Shown here: positions 7,229 to 15,197 of the stretch, in pieces | How positions within the stretch are numbered: the stretch's first letter is position 1 | Layout of the letters: the number at the start of each line of letters is the position of its first letter | DNA from: Actinoplanes subtropicus | GTDB taxonomy: Bacteria > Actinomycetota > Actinomycetes > Mycobacteriales > Micromonosporaceae | Assembly: GCF_000721705.1 (NCBI RefSeq) | Contig: NZ_JOJL01000047.1 | Coordinates: forward strand, 1 to 54,424 | Reading direction: 5' to 3' | DNA length: 54,424 nt | Position numbers and translations under genes: made by a program | Notes under the pieces: generated by a model | Told to the model about the DNA's origin: nothing | What the model saw: the letters and a program-made list of their open reading frames with translations, nothing else | The model's database searches: none

Positions 7229-8560
7229 TCAGCCGCGCCGGTAAGCGGTGCGGGCGTGCTCGTTGAACGGGGCGGGCTGCACCGTCGCCCGGATCCGCGG
7301 GAACTCGATGTCCACGCCGGCGCCGGTGGCGTCACCCCAGACGACCTCGACGGCGGTTCCCGGCACGGCGTGCTCGAGGCCGATCAGCGAGAGGGAGACG
7401 ACCGCGTGATAGGGGTGCAGCGAAGCGGTTTGGTAGGTGCTGCCGACCAGGTCACCCCCGGCGGTCTCGATGCGTTGCCGGGCATAGCTGAGCACGAAGC
7501 CGGGATCGCCGCCGGCGCCCAGCACGCGACGAACGTCGTCGCTGTCGAAAACCAGGGTGACCTTGGCGAAGCGTACGTTTTCCTTGGCTTTGACCAGCGC
7601 GTCGCGACCGATGAAATCGTGATCGAGGTGGATCAGCTTGCCGTAGCCCAGTTCGTAGGGCGTGACGTAGTAGTCCTCGATGTTCTCGTAATAGAGGCTG
7701 CCGTGCAGCGGCCGCTGTCCCTCGATGCCGTAGAACGGCAGCCAGCGGCGGTAATCGGCCAGCTCAGGGTCGGTGTAGACAGCCGGTATGGGCGACGGGA
7801 TCCAGCCGCTCTCCACCGACGCGGTGGTGTAGGCCAGCGCGCCGACGTGCACGATGCCGAAGGGCTCACCGGCCTGGAGCAGAGTCTCCTTGACGTACGC
7901 GCCGTCGGCCCAATCGCCGATGAACTCGTACCCGGCCTGCCCGGCCATCCCGTGCCGCAGGGCACGGAAGCTCCGGCCGCCGAGCGTGACCGGCGTGGTG
8001 TGGAAGAACTTGGTGGGCGGCAGCGGGCCGCCGAAGACGCTTTCGATCAACTGCTGCGCGAGCGGGCCTTGGACCTGGAAGCGGAACAGCGTGGGATCGC
8101 CGCCGCCGGGCCGGTACGCCGTGGAGGGGTCGCAAGTGAAGGACACATCGTATCCACCCTGCTCGCCGTGCCACTGGACCCAATGCTGCGAGGCGGGCAC
8201 CCCGCTGAGCGTGTACTTCTGCGGGCCGAGTCGAGCGAGGATACCGTCGGTGATGATGTAGCCGTCGCGGTTGACCGGGACGATCTGCTTGGCCTGGCCG
8301 ATCGCGAACTTCTCGTAGTTGTTGGCGCTCACCGCGGCGAGCAGCTCGGTGGCATCCGGGCCTTCGATGAACAGGTCGTACATGTGATGCGAGAGGTCGG
8401 AGATCGAGACGCCCTCGTGCCAGGCGGTCTGCTCCTGCCGCCAGCCGACATATTCCCTCTGCACGACCTCCGGCGTCCACGGCGCCGCGCCGGGCTTCCA
8501 CAACATCCTGACCGTCGAGCCGGCCTTGTCGATGCCGTCCTGAAGACTCGGTGCTCCCAT
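7229..8560 (-). CDS. ligM: THF-dependent O-demethylase, LigM/DesA family (paralogue 2)
   Basis: 443 aa, full-length relative to paralogue 1. Retains DLSHHMYDLF near residue 58, the RALRHGMAGQAGYEF motif near 205, VESGWIPSPIPAVYTD near 254, NIEDYYVTPYELGYGK near 300 and LDHDFIGRDAL. A strong GGAAGGAG lies just upstream of the ATG. It has its own promoter-like region after the Ldh2 gene. Inference: a second methyltransferase with a different aromatic substrate or methoxy position, analogous to the DesA/LigM pair that handles syringate and vanillate/3-O-methylgallate. Confidence 0.9.
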   Translation of the reverse strand: MGAPSLQDGIDKAGSTVRMLWKPGAAPWTPEVVQREYVGWRQEQTAWHEGVSISDLSHHMYDLFIEGPDATELLAAVSANNYEKFAIGQAKQIVPVNRDGYIITDGILARLGPQKYTLSGVPASQHWVQWHGEQGGYDVSFTCDPSTAYRPGGGDPTLFRFQVQGPLAQQLIESVFGGPLPPTKFFHTTPVTLGGRSFRALRHGMAGQAGYEFIGDWADGAYVKETLLQAGEPFGIVHVGALAYTTASVESGWIPSPIPAVYTDPELADYRRWLPFYGIEGQRPLHGSLYYENIEDYYVTPYELGYGKLIHLDHDFIGRDALVKAKENVRFAKVTLVFDSDDVRRVLGAGGDPGFVLSYARQRIETAGGDLVGSTYQTASLHPYHAVVSLSLIGLEHAVPGTAVEVVWGDATGAGVDIEFPRIRATVQPAPFNEHARTAYRRG

Positions 8561-8582
8561 ATCTGCTCCTTCCGGGCCTGTT

Positions 8583-8616
8583 ATGCGTAATATCGCATAT
8601 GCGGTGAATTAAGCTA
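8583..8616 (-). promoter_or_regulatory. Promoter-like box and overlapping palindromes upstream of ligM paralogue 2
   Basis: Reading on the minus strand, CTAGCTT (8611-8617) is followed by an AT-rich leader with a perfect palindrome CGCATATGCG (8594-8603). It overlaps a second inverted pair ATGCG-N6-CGCAT (8583-8598), giving three adjacent half-sites. The promoter-like box overlaps the end of the ldh2-like gene. The arrangement, a -10-like TAGCTT and then operator-like half-sites in the leader, fits repression of ligM paralogue 2. Confidence 0.45.
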
Positions 8617-8617
8617 G

Positions 8618-9664
8618 TTATGCTTTCGCGGGAAGCGCGACGCCGAGTTGCTCCGCCGCCGCCTGCAACTCGGCCCAGACCTTCGGGTTGACCGGGACAC
8701 CGTTGGCAGCTCGCTCCTCCGCCGCTGCGGCGCTGTGCTCGCCCGGGTAGCGGATCGCCGCCGCCGGGTCGGCAGAGGGCAGGCCGTGCAAGGTGTCGAG
8801 GGTCTCGGTGACCGACGCGGTGAACGTGGCCGGATCACCGAACGCGGCCGGATCGAGGACGACGAGCAGGGCGTTCTGCCGGTGCGCCCGCCCGCCTGGG
8901 TCGGCGCCGTGGAAGGACGACAGGATGGGTGCGCCGACCAGGACGCTCGTGAGCAGTTCGAAGGCCAGCGACATGCCGGCGCCCTTGGCACCGCCCAGCG
9001 GCAGCGGCATGGTCGCCAGCGCGGGATCGGTGGTGGCGGTGCCGTCGGCGGTCGCGGCCACCCCTTCGGGCAGTTGCCGGCCGTTGTTGCGGTACTGGGC
9101 GATCTTGCCGAGCGCGATGCCGGCCGTGGCCATGTCGAGGAGCACGGCGGGTCGGTCACCGGTCGCCGGGACGGCGATCGACAGCGGGCTGGTGGCCACC
9201 GCGACGCCGGTCACGCCGGGGTAGCTCATGTTCGGCATGCCGGCCACGAACGCGATGCCGATCAGCCCGGCGTCGGCGATGCGCGAGGTGTAATAACCGA
9301 TCGCGCCGGTGTGCACGGTGCGGCGGACCCCGACCGCGCCGATCCCCCGGCTCCGTCCCCGGCTGACCGCCTCGTCGGCGGCCGCGGTCAGCGCGACCGG
9401 CCCGGGCGCGCGATCGGCGTCCAGGACCGCGACACCGGCGGCGCCCGCGGTGAATCGCATCCGCGCGTTCGCGTTGGCCTCGCCGGAGGCGAGCAACTCC
9501 AGATACCGCGGCACCCGAGCGACGCCATGCGAGTCGACGCCGCGCAGGCTGGCCCAGACCAGCACATCGCTGATCGTGCGGGCCCGGCCGGGATCGGGGA
9601 CCACCTCGGTGAACAGCGCGGTGACGAATTCGGCCAGGTCGGCGGCCGGGATGACGACGGGCAC
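8618..9664 (-). CDS. Ldh2-family (malate/L-lactate/sulfolactate type) NAD(P)-dependent dehydrogenase
   Basis: 348 aa. Family motifs: RGVDSHGVARVPRYLE near residue 40, VHTGAIGYYTSRIAD near 118, GMPNMSYPGVTGVAVATSPL near 140-160, LPLGGAKGAGMSLAFELL near 222. The family oxidises 2-hydroxyacids to 2-oxoacids. It is 11 nt downstream of the ThDP enzyme gene and follows the amidohydrolase in the same operon. Inference: it forms or consumes the 2-oxoacid handled by the ThDP enzyme. The substrate cannot be read from sequence. Confidence 0.85.
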   Translation of the reverse strand: MPVVIPAADLAEFVTALFTEVVPDPGRARTISDVLVWASLRGVDSHGVARVPRYLELLASGEANANARMRFTAGAAGVAVLDADRAPGPVALTAAADEAVSRGRSRGIGAVGVRRTVHTGAIGYYTSRIADAGLIGIAFVAGMPNMSYPGVTGVAVATSPLSIAVPATGDRPAVLLDMATAGIALGKIAQYRNNGRQLPEGVAATADGTATTDPALATMPLPLGGAKGAGMSLAFELLTSVLVGAPILSSFHGADPGGRAHRQNALLVVLDPAAFGDPATFTASVTETLDTLHGLPSADPAAAIRYPGEHSAAAAEERAANGVPVNPKVWAELQAAAEQLGVALPAKA

Positions 9665-9675
9665 GGCGGAACCCC

Positions 9676-11361
9676 TCAGCGGGAGACGCGGACGTTGACA
9701 ATCGCGGTCGTGCCGGCGCGCACGGACTTGAGCGCCCGGTCGAGGGCGGCCGCGAGTTCGGTGGCCCGCTCGACGGTCTCGCCATGCATGCCGAATGGCT
9801 CGGTGAAGGCGGCGAGCTCAGGTTGGGCGCTGAGGCCGCTGCCGAGGAACTCGCCGGTGTCCACGGCCGCGCCCCGCGGGTAGAAGCGCAGGTGGTTCAG
9901 CTTCATCGAGCGGTACTCGCGGTTGTTGAAGACGACGACGAGCAGCGGCAGGCCGTTGTCGCGGGCGGCCTGCAGCGACGGGATGACCGGGTTGTAGAGG
10001 AACGCGCCGTCGCCGATGGTCAGCACCACCGAGCGGTGCGGGGCGGCCAGTTTGACCCCGAGCGCGACCCCGATGCCCTGGCCGAGGCCGCCCTGCACGT
10101 AGAAGTACGAGTCGGGAGCGGTGCACCGCAGGTGCCGCTGGACGACCCGGCTGTGCGTGATGGTCTCGTCCACCACGATCGCGTCGTCGCCGGCCAGAAC
10201 GTCGCGCAACGTCGCGGCGACCAGCACGGGGTCGATGCCGCCGGCCGCGGCGGCCTTCTGCTCCGCCGCGCGGACGGCCTCGGTCTCGGCGTGGTGGGCC
10301 TCGACCCGGGGCGGGCGAGTGGGTACCCCGGCGTTACGGGCCAGCGCGCGCAGCGTGGTGGCTACGCCGCCCTCGAGGTACGCGTCGGCCCGCAGCACCT
10401 GGTAGGCGATGTGCGGCCGCTGCGGCACGTCGTCGATCACCACGATCTTCGCCCGGGCCGGCGTGCGGCTCGGCGGGTAGAACGGCGCCCGGCAGCTGAC
10501 CAGGATGATCAGGTCCGCGGTATCCATCCAGGGCTCCAGGTCACCGCCGGCATGCAGCTGGTGATCGCGCGGGAAGTTGGCGCAGACCGCCGAGGTCGGC
10601 TCCACCACGGGAATCGCGAGCGCCTCGGCGAACTCGACCAGCGCTGCCATGCCGCCGGGCTCGCGGCCGGCGGTCTCGGTGACGATCACCGGGTTCACCG
10701 CGGCGCCGATCAGGTCGAGCACCGCCGTGATCTCCTCGGCGGGGCTGACCGTGGTGCCCGCCGCCGCGACCGGTTTGACAGGTCGCTCCGGCCACGGTTC
10801 GAGCAGCACCTCGAGCGGGATGTTGAGGTAGACCGGACCGCTGGGGGCGCGGCAGGCTAGCTCGGCGGCCCGGGTCACCATGGTGGGCAGGGTGTGCACA
10901 CTGGCCGCCTGGTTGGCCCATTTGGTGAACGGCGCGGCGATGGTGTGCGGGCCGCCCACCACCGACAGGTTGCGATACCACTGGCCGCCCGGGTCGGGCC
11001 CGGGACCGTCGCCGTAGGTGGTGGACTCGGAGGAGGCGACCACCATGGGCACGCCGGCCAGCAGCGCGCCGTGGATGGCGACGGAGCCCTGCAGCAGGCC
11101 GGGGCCGGCGTGCAGCAGGACGCCCTGGGCGCGGCGGGTGACGAGGCCGTAACCGGTGGCCATGCCGACGGCGACCGTCTCGTGCAAGAGGTCGAGGTAC
11201 TTTGGGCAGGGCAGGCCGTCGCGGTGCCGGCGAGCCAGCGACTCCCAGACCGGGGCCCATTCCGAGCCAGGCGAGGAGAAGACGAAGTCGGCCCCCGCCG
11301 CGATGAAGGCGGCCAGGACGGCATCGCCGCCGTCGGTGGTCACGCCCGCGCCGGTGCTCAC
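9676..11361 (-). CDS. Thiamine-diphosphate-dependent enzyme (acetolactate synthase/benzoylformate decarboxylase superfamily)
   Basis: 561 aa with the three-domain ThDP layout. The catalytic Glu lies in LLHETVAVGMATGYG near residue 50. The ThDP/Mg motif is GDGAFLYNP...FNNREY near 440-470. The middle domain is DLIILVSCRAPF. The GTG start overlaps the upstream amidohydrolase stop by 4 nt, so the two are translationally coupled. Superfamily members decarboxylate or ligate 2-oxoacids. With an Ldh2-type enzyme behind it and two aldehyde dehydrogenases upstream, decarboxylation to an aldehyde that is then oxidised is the simplest reading. That is inference. Confidence 0.85.
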   Translation of the reverse strand: MSTGAGVTTDGGDAVLAAFIAAGADFVFSSPGSEWAPVWESLARRHRDGLPCPKYLDLLHETVAVGMATGYGLVTRRAQGVLLHAGPGLLQGSVAIHGALLAGVPMVVASSESTTYGDGPGPDPGGQWYRNLSVVGGPHTIAAPFTKWANQAASVHTLPTMVTRAAELACRAPSGPVYLNIPLEVLLEPWPERPVKPVAAAGTTVSPAEEITAVLDLIGAAVNPVIVTETAGREPGGMAALVEFAEALAIPVVEPTSAVCANFPRDHQLHAGGDLEPWMDTADLIILVSCRAPFYPPSRTPARAKIVVIDDVPQRPHIAYQVLRADAYLEGGVATTLRALARNAGVPTRPPRVEAHHAETEAVRAAEQKAAAAGGIDPVLVAATLRDVLAGDDAIVVDETITHSRVVQRHLRCTAPDSYFYVQGGLGQGIGVALGVKLAAPHRSVVLTIGDGAFLYNPVIPSLQAARDNGLPLLVVVFNNREYRSMKLNHLRFYPRGAAVDTGEFLGSGLSAQPELAAFTEPFGMHGETVERATELAAALDRALKSVRAGTTAIVNVRVSR

Positions 11362-12224
11362 GACGCCGCCGGGATCGGCCAGTCGAGGCACTCGCAGATA
11401 CCCCGGCCCATGATCAACTCAAGCTCCTCGGCGGTGAAGTCGAAGTGCTTGGTGAATTGCTCGATGGTTTCCACATAGCTGAGGCCGTGGCCGAGCAGGC
11501 GGGTGATGTCGGTGCCCCAGAAGCAGCGCTCGGGGCCCATCTTGTCGACCATCTCGCGTACGTACCGCTCGATGTTGAGGTTCGGGAACGGGTGCGTCGA
11601 ATACCCCGGCAGGGCCGACACCTTCACGTAGATATTGGGATGCTCGTGCAGATCGGCGGTCTCCTGCACCCAGTAGCCGATGGCGTCGTCGACACAGCGC
11701 GCCATGATCCCCATGTGGTCAATTATGATCTTGAGTCCGCGGTGGCGGGCGGCGATCTGACCCAACTCGGCCTTCCACACCGGCGCGTGCACCATGGTCG
11801 GGATGTTCAGCTCCTCGGCCACCGGCCAGTACCAGTCGTTAGTGCCGTCGATCATCCAGTTGCGGTCCTGCGGGCGGTGGAAGGTGAGGCGAGTGCCCTT
11901 GACATACGGGTTCTGCGCGAAATCGCGCAGCATGGCCGTACCCTCCTCGGGCTTGTTCTGCGGGATCCGCGCCATGATCCCGAACCGTTCGGGGTACGCC
12001 TCGCACGCCTCCAGCGCGTAGTCGATGCGATCGCCTTCCCAGGACGGCGGCAGGATGAGGGCCCGGTTGACGCCGGCCTCGTCCATCAAATGGAGGCATT
12101 CCTCATAGCTGAACGGTTCCTCACGGTGGCCGTTGAGGCGGATCCGCTCGCGGGCGCCGGGGACCCACGGACGGTCCGGGGTCTCCTCCTTCCAGATGTG
12201 CACCTGGGAGTCGACGACGAACAT
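11358..12224 (-). CDS. Amidohydrolase-family (COG2159/lactonase-like) TIM-barrel hydrolase, copy 1
   Basis: 288 aa. It starts FVVDSQVHIWK, where the usual first metal His (DxHxH) is replaced by Gln (DxQxH). Other family points remain: VHAPVWKAELG near 148, IIIDHMGIMAR near 167, FWGTDITRLL near 240. Members include lactonases (2-pyrone-4,6-dicarboxylate lactonase-like) and decarboxylases (LigW-like). A near twin lies at 42399-43259. It leads the operon amidohydrolase-ThDP enzyme-Ldh2, with AGGAAG-type ribosome sites and a recognisable promoter upstream. Lactone opening or decarboxylation of a ring-derived acid is plausible. Confidence 0.82.
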   Translation of the reverse strand: MFVVDSQVHIWKEETPDRPWVPGARERIRLNGHREEPFSYEECLHLMDEAGVNRALILPPSWEGDRIDYALEACEAYPERFGIMARIPQNKPEEGTAMLRDFAQNPYVKGTRLTFHRPQDRNWMIDGTNDWYWPVAEELNIPTMVHAPVWKAELGQIAARHRGLKIIIDHMGIMARCVDDAIGYWVQETADLHEHPNIYVKVSALPGYSTHPFPNLNIERYVREMVDKMGPERCFWGTDITRLLGHGLSYVETIEQFTKHFDFTAEELELIMGRGICECLDWPIPAAS

Positions 12225-12261
12225 GGGCCTCTTCCTTCCTCTTCCGGCTGACGTGCCGGAT

Positions 12262-12325
12262 GTGTCTTGACGCTAGTTCGGCAGTCCGGCGGTGCGGAGT
12301 CCACGGCGCGCAACCGCTTCTTGCG
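12262..12325 (-). promoter_or_regulatory. Promoter of the amidohydrolase operon, shared with the second copy
   Basis: On the minus strand CGCAAGAAGCG (12325-12315) is followed about 40 nt later by CTAGCGTCAAGACAC (centre 12270). TAGCGT at 12275-12270 fits an actinobacterial -10 box, placing transcription start about 40 nt before the gene. The same two elements, CGCAAGAA..GCG and CTAGCATCGAGACAC, occur upstream of the twin gene at 42399. A separate inverted repeat TCCGGC-N6-GCCGGA (12243-12260) lies in the leader. Confidence 0.5.
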
Positions 12326-12353
12326 TGGCGCGTGTGCTTCCCTGCGGACGCGA

Positions 12354-13559
12354 CTAACCGCCGTCGAGCACGTCCACCACGTGCTCGGCGATAGCCATGC
12401 TGGAGGTGGCAGCCGGCGACGGAGCGTTGCGGATCGCGATCACGGCGCCCAGCCGGTGGATCCGGAAATCGTCGACCAGGCTGCCGTCCCGATCCACCGC
12501 TTGGGCCCGCACCCCCGCGCCGGCCCGCACCACGTCCTCAGCGCCGATCGCGGGGACGTAACGCCGCGCGATCCGCATGTACGCCCGCTTCGACAACGAA
12601 CCGCGCAACTCGCCGATCCCGGTGCGCCAGTGCCGCGCCACCATCCGCCAGGTGCCCGGCCAGGCGGCGATACCATAGACGTCGCGCGGCGACAGATCAC
12701 CCCGCCGATAGCCCTCGCGGGCCGTGGCGAGAACCGCGTTCGGGCCGACTTCCACGCTGCCGTCGACCCGGCGGGTGTAGTGCACACCGAGGAACGGATA
12801 CCGCGGGTCGGGAACTGGATAGATCAGGCCGTGGACCAGACCGGCTTTCTCCGCGACAACCCGCATGTACTCGCCGCGGAACGGAACGATCCGCGGCGCT
12901 GGCACGTCTCCGGCCGAACCCGCCACCAGATCGGACTGGAGGCCGGCGCACAAGATCAACTCATCCACGCGCACCGGCTCCGCGCCGCTGAACACGGCGA
13001 GACCAGCACCGGCCGGCGCGACTCGACGGACCGGGAACCCGAACCTGATCTCCCCACCGGCCGCCACGATGTCTCCGGCGAACGCGCGGGCAATCGCCGG
13101 ATAGTCGGTGATCGCGGTCCTCGGCGAGTGAAGCCCGGCCAGCCCGGCGGCGTGCGGCTCGATCTCCCCTATCTCCTCCGGCCCGACGCGGCGCAAGCCG
13201 GGCACCAGATTCACCCCGGCACGCACGGCCAGCGCGCCGAGCCGGACCACGTCATCCTCGGTGACCGCCACCACCAACTTGCCGCACTGCTCGTACGGCA
13301 GCCCCCGGCCGGCGCAGTACTCCCGCAACATCGCACCACCCCGGGCGCACAGTCGCGCCTTGAGGCTGCCCGGCCGGTAGTAGATGCCCGCATGAACCAC
13401 CCCGGAGTTGTGGCCGGTCTGATGAACCGCGACCCGATCCTCCTTCTCCAACACCACCACCCGCTCCCCCGGCCGGCGCCGAGCCAGCTCCCGGCCGACT
13501 GCCAGCCCCACGATCCCGGCGCCGACAATCCCGACCGTCCGCTCGGCCACCTCAGTCAC
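12354..13559 (-). CDS. L-2-hydroxyglutarate oxidase-like FAD-dependent oxidoreductase (LhgO family)
   Basis: 401 aa. The N-terminal FAD dinucleotide fold is VGIVGAGIVGLAVGRELA. Diagnostic LhgO-type motifs follow: TGHNSGVVHAGIYY near 49-62, FRGEYM near 230, PDPRYPFLGVHYTRR near 255, VGPNAVLA. The GTG start overlaps the ALDH stop by 4 nt. LhgO oxidises L-2-hydroxyglutarate to 2-oxoglutarate with electrons to quinone; relatives act on other 2-hydroxy diacids. In this context a 2-hydroxyacid from ring cleavage may be its substrate. The operon ends here, 129 bp before the next gene. Confidence 0.87.
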   Translation of the reverse strand: MTEVAERTVGIVGAGIVGLAVGRELARRRPGERVVVLEKEDRVAVHQTGHNSGVVHAGIYYRPGSLKARLCARGGAMLREYCAGRGLPYEQCGKLVVAVTEDDVVRLGALAVRAGVNLVPGLRRVGPEEIGEIEPHAAGLAGLHSPRTAITDYPAIARAFAGDIVAAGGEIRFGFPVRRVAPAGAGLAVFSGAEPVRVDELILCAGLQSDLVAGSAGDVPAPRIVPFRGEYMRVVAEKAGLVHGLIYPVPDPRYPFLGVHYTRRVDGSVEVGPNAVLATAREGYRRGDLSPRDVYGIAAWPGTWRMVARHWRTGIGELRGSLSKRAYMRIARRYVPAIGAEDVVRAGAGVRAQAVDRDGSLVDDFRIHRLGAVIAIRNAPSPAATSSMAIAEHVVDVLDGG

Positions 13560-15001
13560 CCGCCCGCACGGATCGCGACGGACTTGACGCGGGTGTAGAA
13601 GTGCAACGCCTCGGTGCCCTGCTCCTTGAACGGGGAGCCGGATTCGCGGAAGCCGCCGAACGGGTGGTGCACATCCCAGCCGGAGGTCGTGGTGTTGACC
13701 GCGACCTGGCCGCATTCCACCTCCTCGGCGAACCGGTACGCGGCCGCCAAGCTGCCGGTGAACACGGCCGCGGCAAGTCCGTAGCGGGAATCGTTCACCT
13801 CGGCGATCGCCTCCGCCAGCGCACCGGTCGGGCGGATCACGAGCACCGGGCCGAAGACCTCGTGGCGCCAGACGTCCATCTGGGTGGTGACGTCGGCCAG
13901 GATCGTCGGCTGGACGTAGCAGCCGTGGGTCAGTTCTCCGGCCGGCGCTTCGCCGCCCACCTCGACCCGGGCGCCCTGCTTGACCGCGCCGGCGATGTCG
14001 CGCAGCACGCCGTCCTGATGCGCCCGGCTGACCAGCGGACCCACCGCGGTCTCCGAGTCCTGGCCGGGACCGAGCCGCAGCGCCGCCACCCTCTCCCGAA
14101 GCATGGTCAGGAACGGGTCGTAGACGGCGCGTTCGACCAGTACCCGGCTGGTGGCGGTGCAGCGCTGACCGGCCTGGCCGAAGGCGGCAGCCACCACGGC
14201 GGTGGCGGCGGCCTGCAGATCGGCGTCGGCCAGCACCACGGAAGCGTTCTTGCCGCCCAGTTCGGCCTGGAAGCGGACGTTGCGCGGCGCGATCCGGGCC
14301 CGCAGCGTCTCGCCCACCTCGTTGCTGCCGGTGAAAGTGACGGCGGCTATCCGCGCGTCGTCGAGCAGGGCGCCCGAGATTTCGCCGACATGACCGGTGA
14401 CCACGTTGAGCACGCCGGCCGGCAGCCCGGCATCGTGCAGCGCCCGGGCCAGGCAGAGGCCGGAGCCGGGCGTTTCGGAGGCCGGCTTGAGCACCACGGC
14501 GTTGCCGGCGGCGAGCGCGGGGCCGACCTTGCGGGCCGGGGTGAGCAGCGGGTCATTCCACGGGGTGACGGCCAGGACCACGCCGATCGGCTCGCGATGG
14601 TACGAGGTACGCGTGTCCGGGCGGGCGTCGTGCACCAGCGACCCGTACGCCTCCCGGGCCTGCGCGGCGTAGTACTCGAGGAAGTCGGCAGCCTTCTCGA
14701 CCTCGCCGCGGGCCTCCTTGACGGTCTTGCCGTTCTCGGTGACCACGCACCGGGCGATCTCCGCGGCCCGGGCACGCAGCAGGGTGGCTGCCTGGCCGAG
14801 AATCTTCGCGCGGGCCAGGGCGGGGGTGCGCCGCCAGGTCGCGAAGCCGGCCTCGGCGGCGGCGTAAGCCCCGGTGACCTCCGCTGCGGTGAGCGCCGGC
14901 ACGCGGGCGACGGGGCGCCGGACGTCGGTCGGGTCGAAAACGTCCAGCCACTTCCCGGACGCGAACCATCGCCCGCCGACGAGTGTCTCCAGGGATTGCA
15001 C
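13556..15001 (-). CDS. NAD(P)-dependent aldehyde dehydrogenase 1
   Basis: 481 aa with full ALDH architecture: VTPWNDPLLTPARKVGPALA near 155, the general-base Glu in FQAELGGKNASV near 250 and the catalytic Cys in FGQAGQRCTATSRVLV near 285, EVFGPVL near 385. The start is set at GTG 15001 (VQSLETLVGG), because the longer upstream frame does not resemble an ALDH N-terminus. It is coupled to the LhgO-like gene. Likely substrate is a benzaldehyde or semialdehyde from the pathway; this is inference. Confidence 0.9.
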   Translation of the reverse strand: MQSLETLVGGRWFASGKWLDVFDPTDVRRPVARVPALTAAEVTGAYAAAEAGFATWRRTPALARAKILGQAATLLRARAAEIARCVVTENGKTVKEARGEVEKAADFLEYYAAQAREAYGSLVHDARPDTRTSYHREPIGVVLAVTPWNDPLLTPARKVGPALAAGNAVVLKPASETPGSGLCLARALHDAGLPAGVLNVVTGHVGEISGALLDDARIAAVTFTGSNEVGETLRARIAPRNVRFQAELGGKNASVVLADADLQAAATAVVAAAFGQAGQRCTATSRVLVERAVYDPFLTMLRERVAALRLGPGQDSETAVGPLVSRAHQDGVLRDIAGAVKQGARVEVGGEAPAGELTHGCYVQPTILADVTTQMDVWRHEVFGPVLVIRPTGALAEAIAEVNDSRYGLAAAVFTGSLAAAYRFAEEVECGQVAVNTTTSGWDVHHPFGGFRESGSPFKEQGTEALHFYTRVKSVAIRAGG

Positions 15002-15096
15002 AACATCACCACTTTCGCAGTCAAGGCCGAACACTAGAAACGCGATCGTGGGTCGACAACGTGGTTCGCGGCATGCATTGCTTGCGGGTTCCGAAC

Positions 15097-15171
15097 TCTG
15101 TGGCGGGCGTTTCGACCTCGTGGAACTGAGGTCGGAACGACGGCCGCCGGCATCTGCGGCGATCGTTTCGA
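15097..15171 (-). promoter_or_regulatory. Two long direct repeats upstream of ALDH 1
   Basis: Plus-strand TCTGTGGCGGGCGTTTCGA (15097-15115) and TCTGCGGCGATCGTTTCGA (15153-15171) match at 16 of 19 positions and start 56 bp apart. They lie in the 196-bp interval between the alpha/beta hydrolase and the ALDH gene. Nearer the gene, TTTCTAGTGTTC on the minus strand (about 15032-15043) offers a -10-like TAGTGT. The repeats sit about 50-130 bp upstream of that box, a fitting place for an activator such as the neighbouring LysR. Confidence 0.5.
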
Positions 15172-15197
15172 AATGGATCAGTTTGCGCTCGCGGTCC

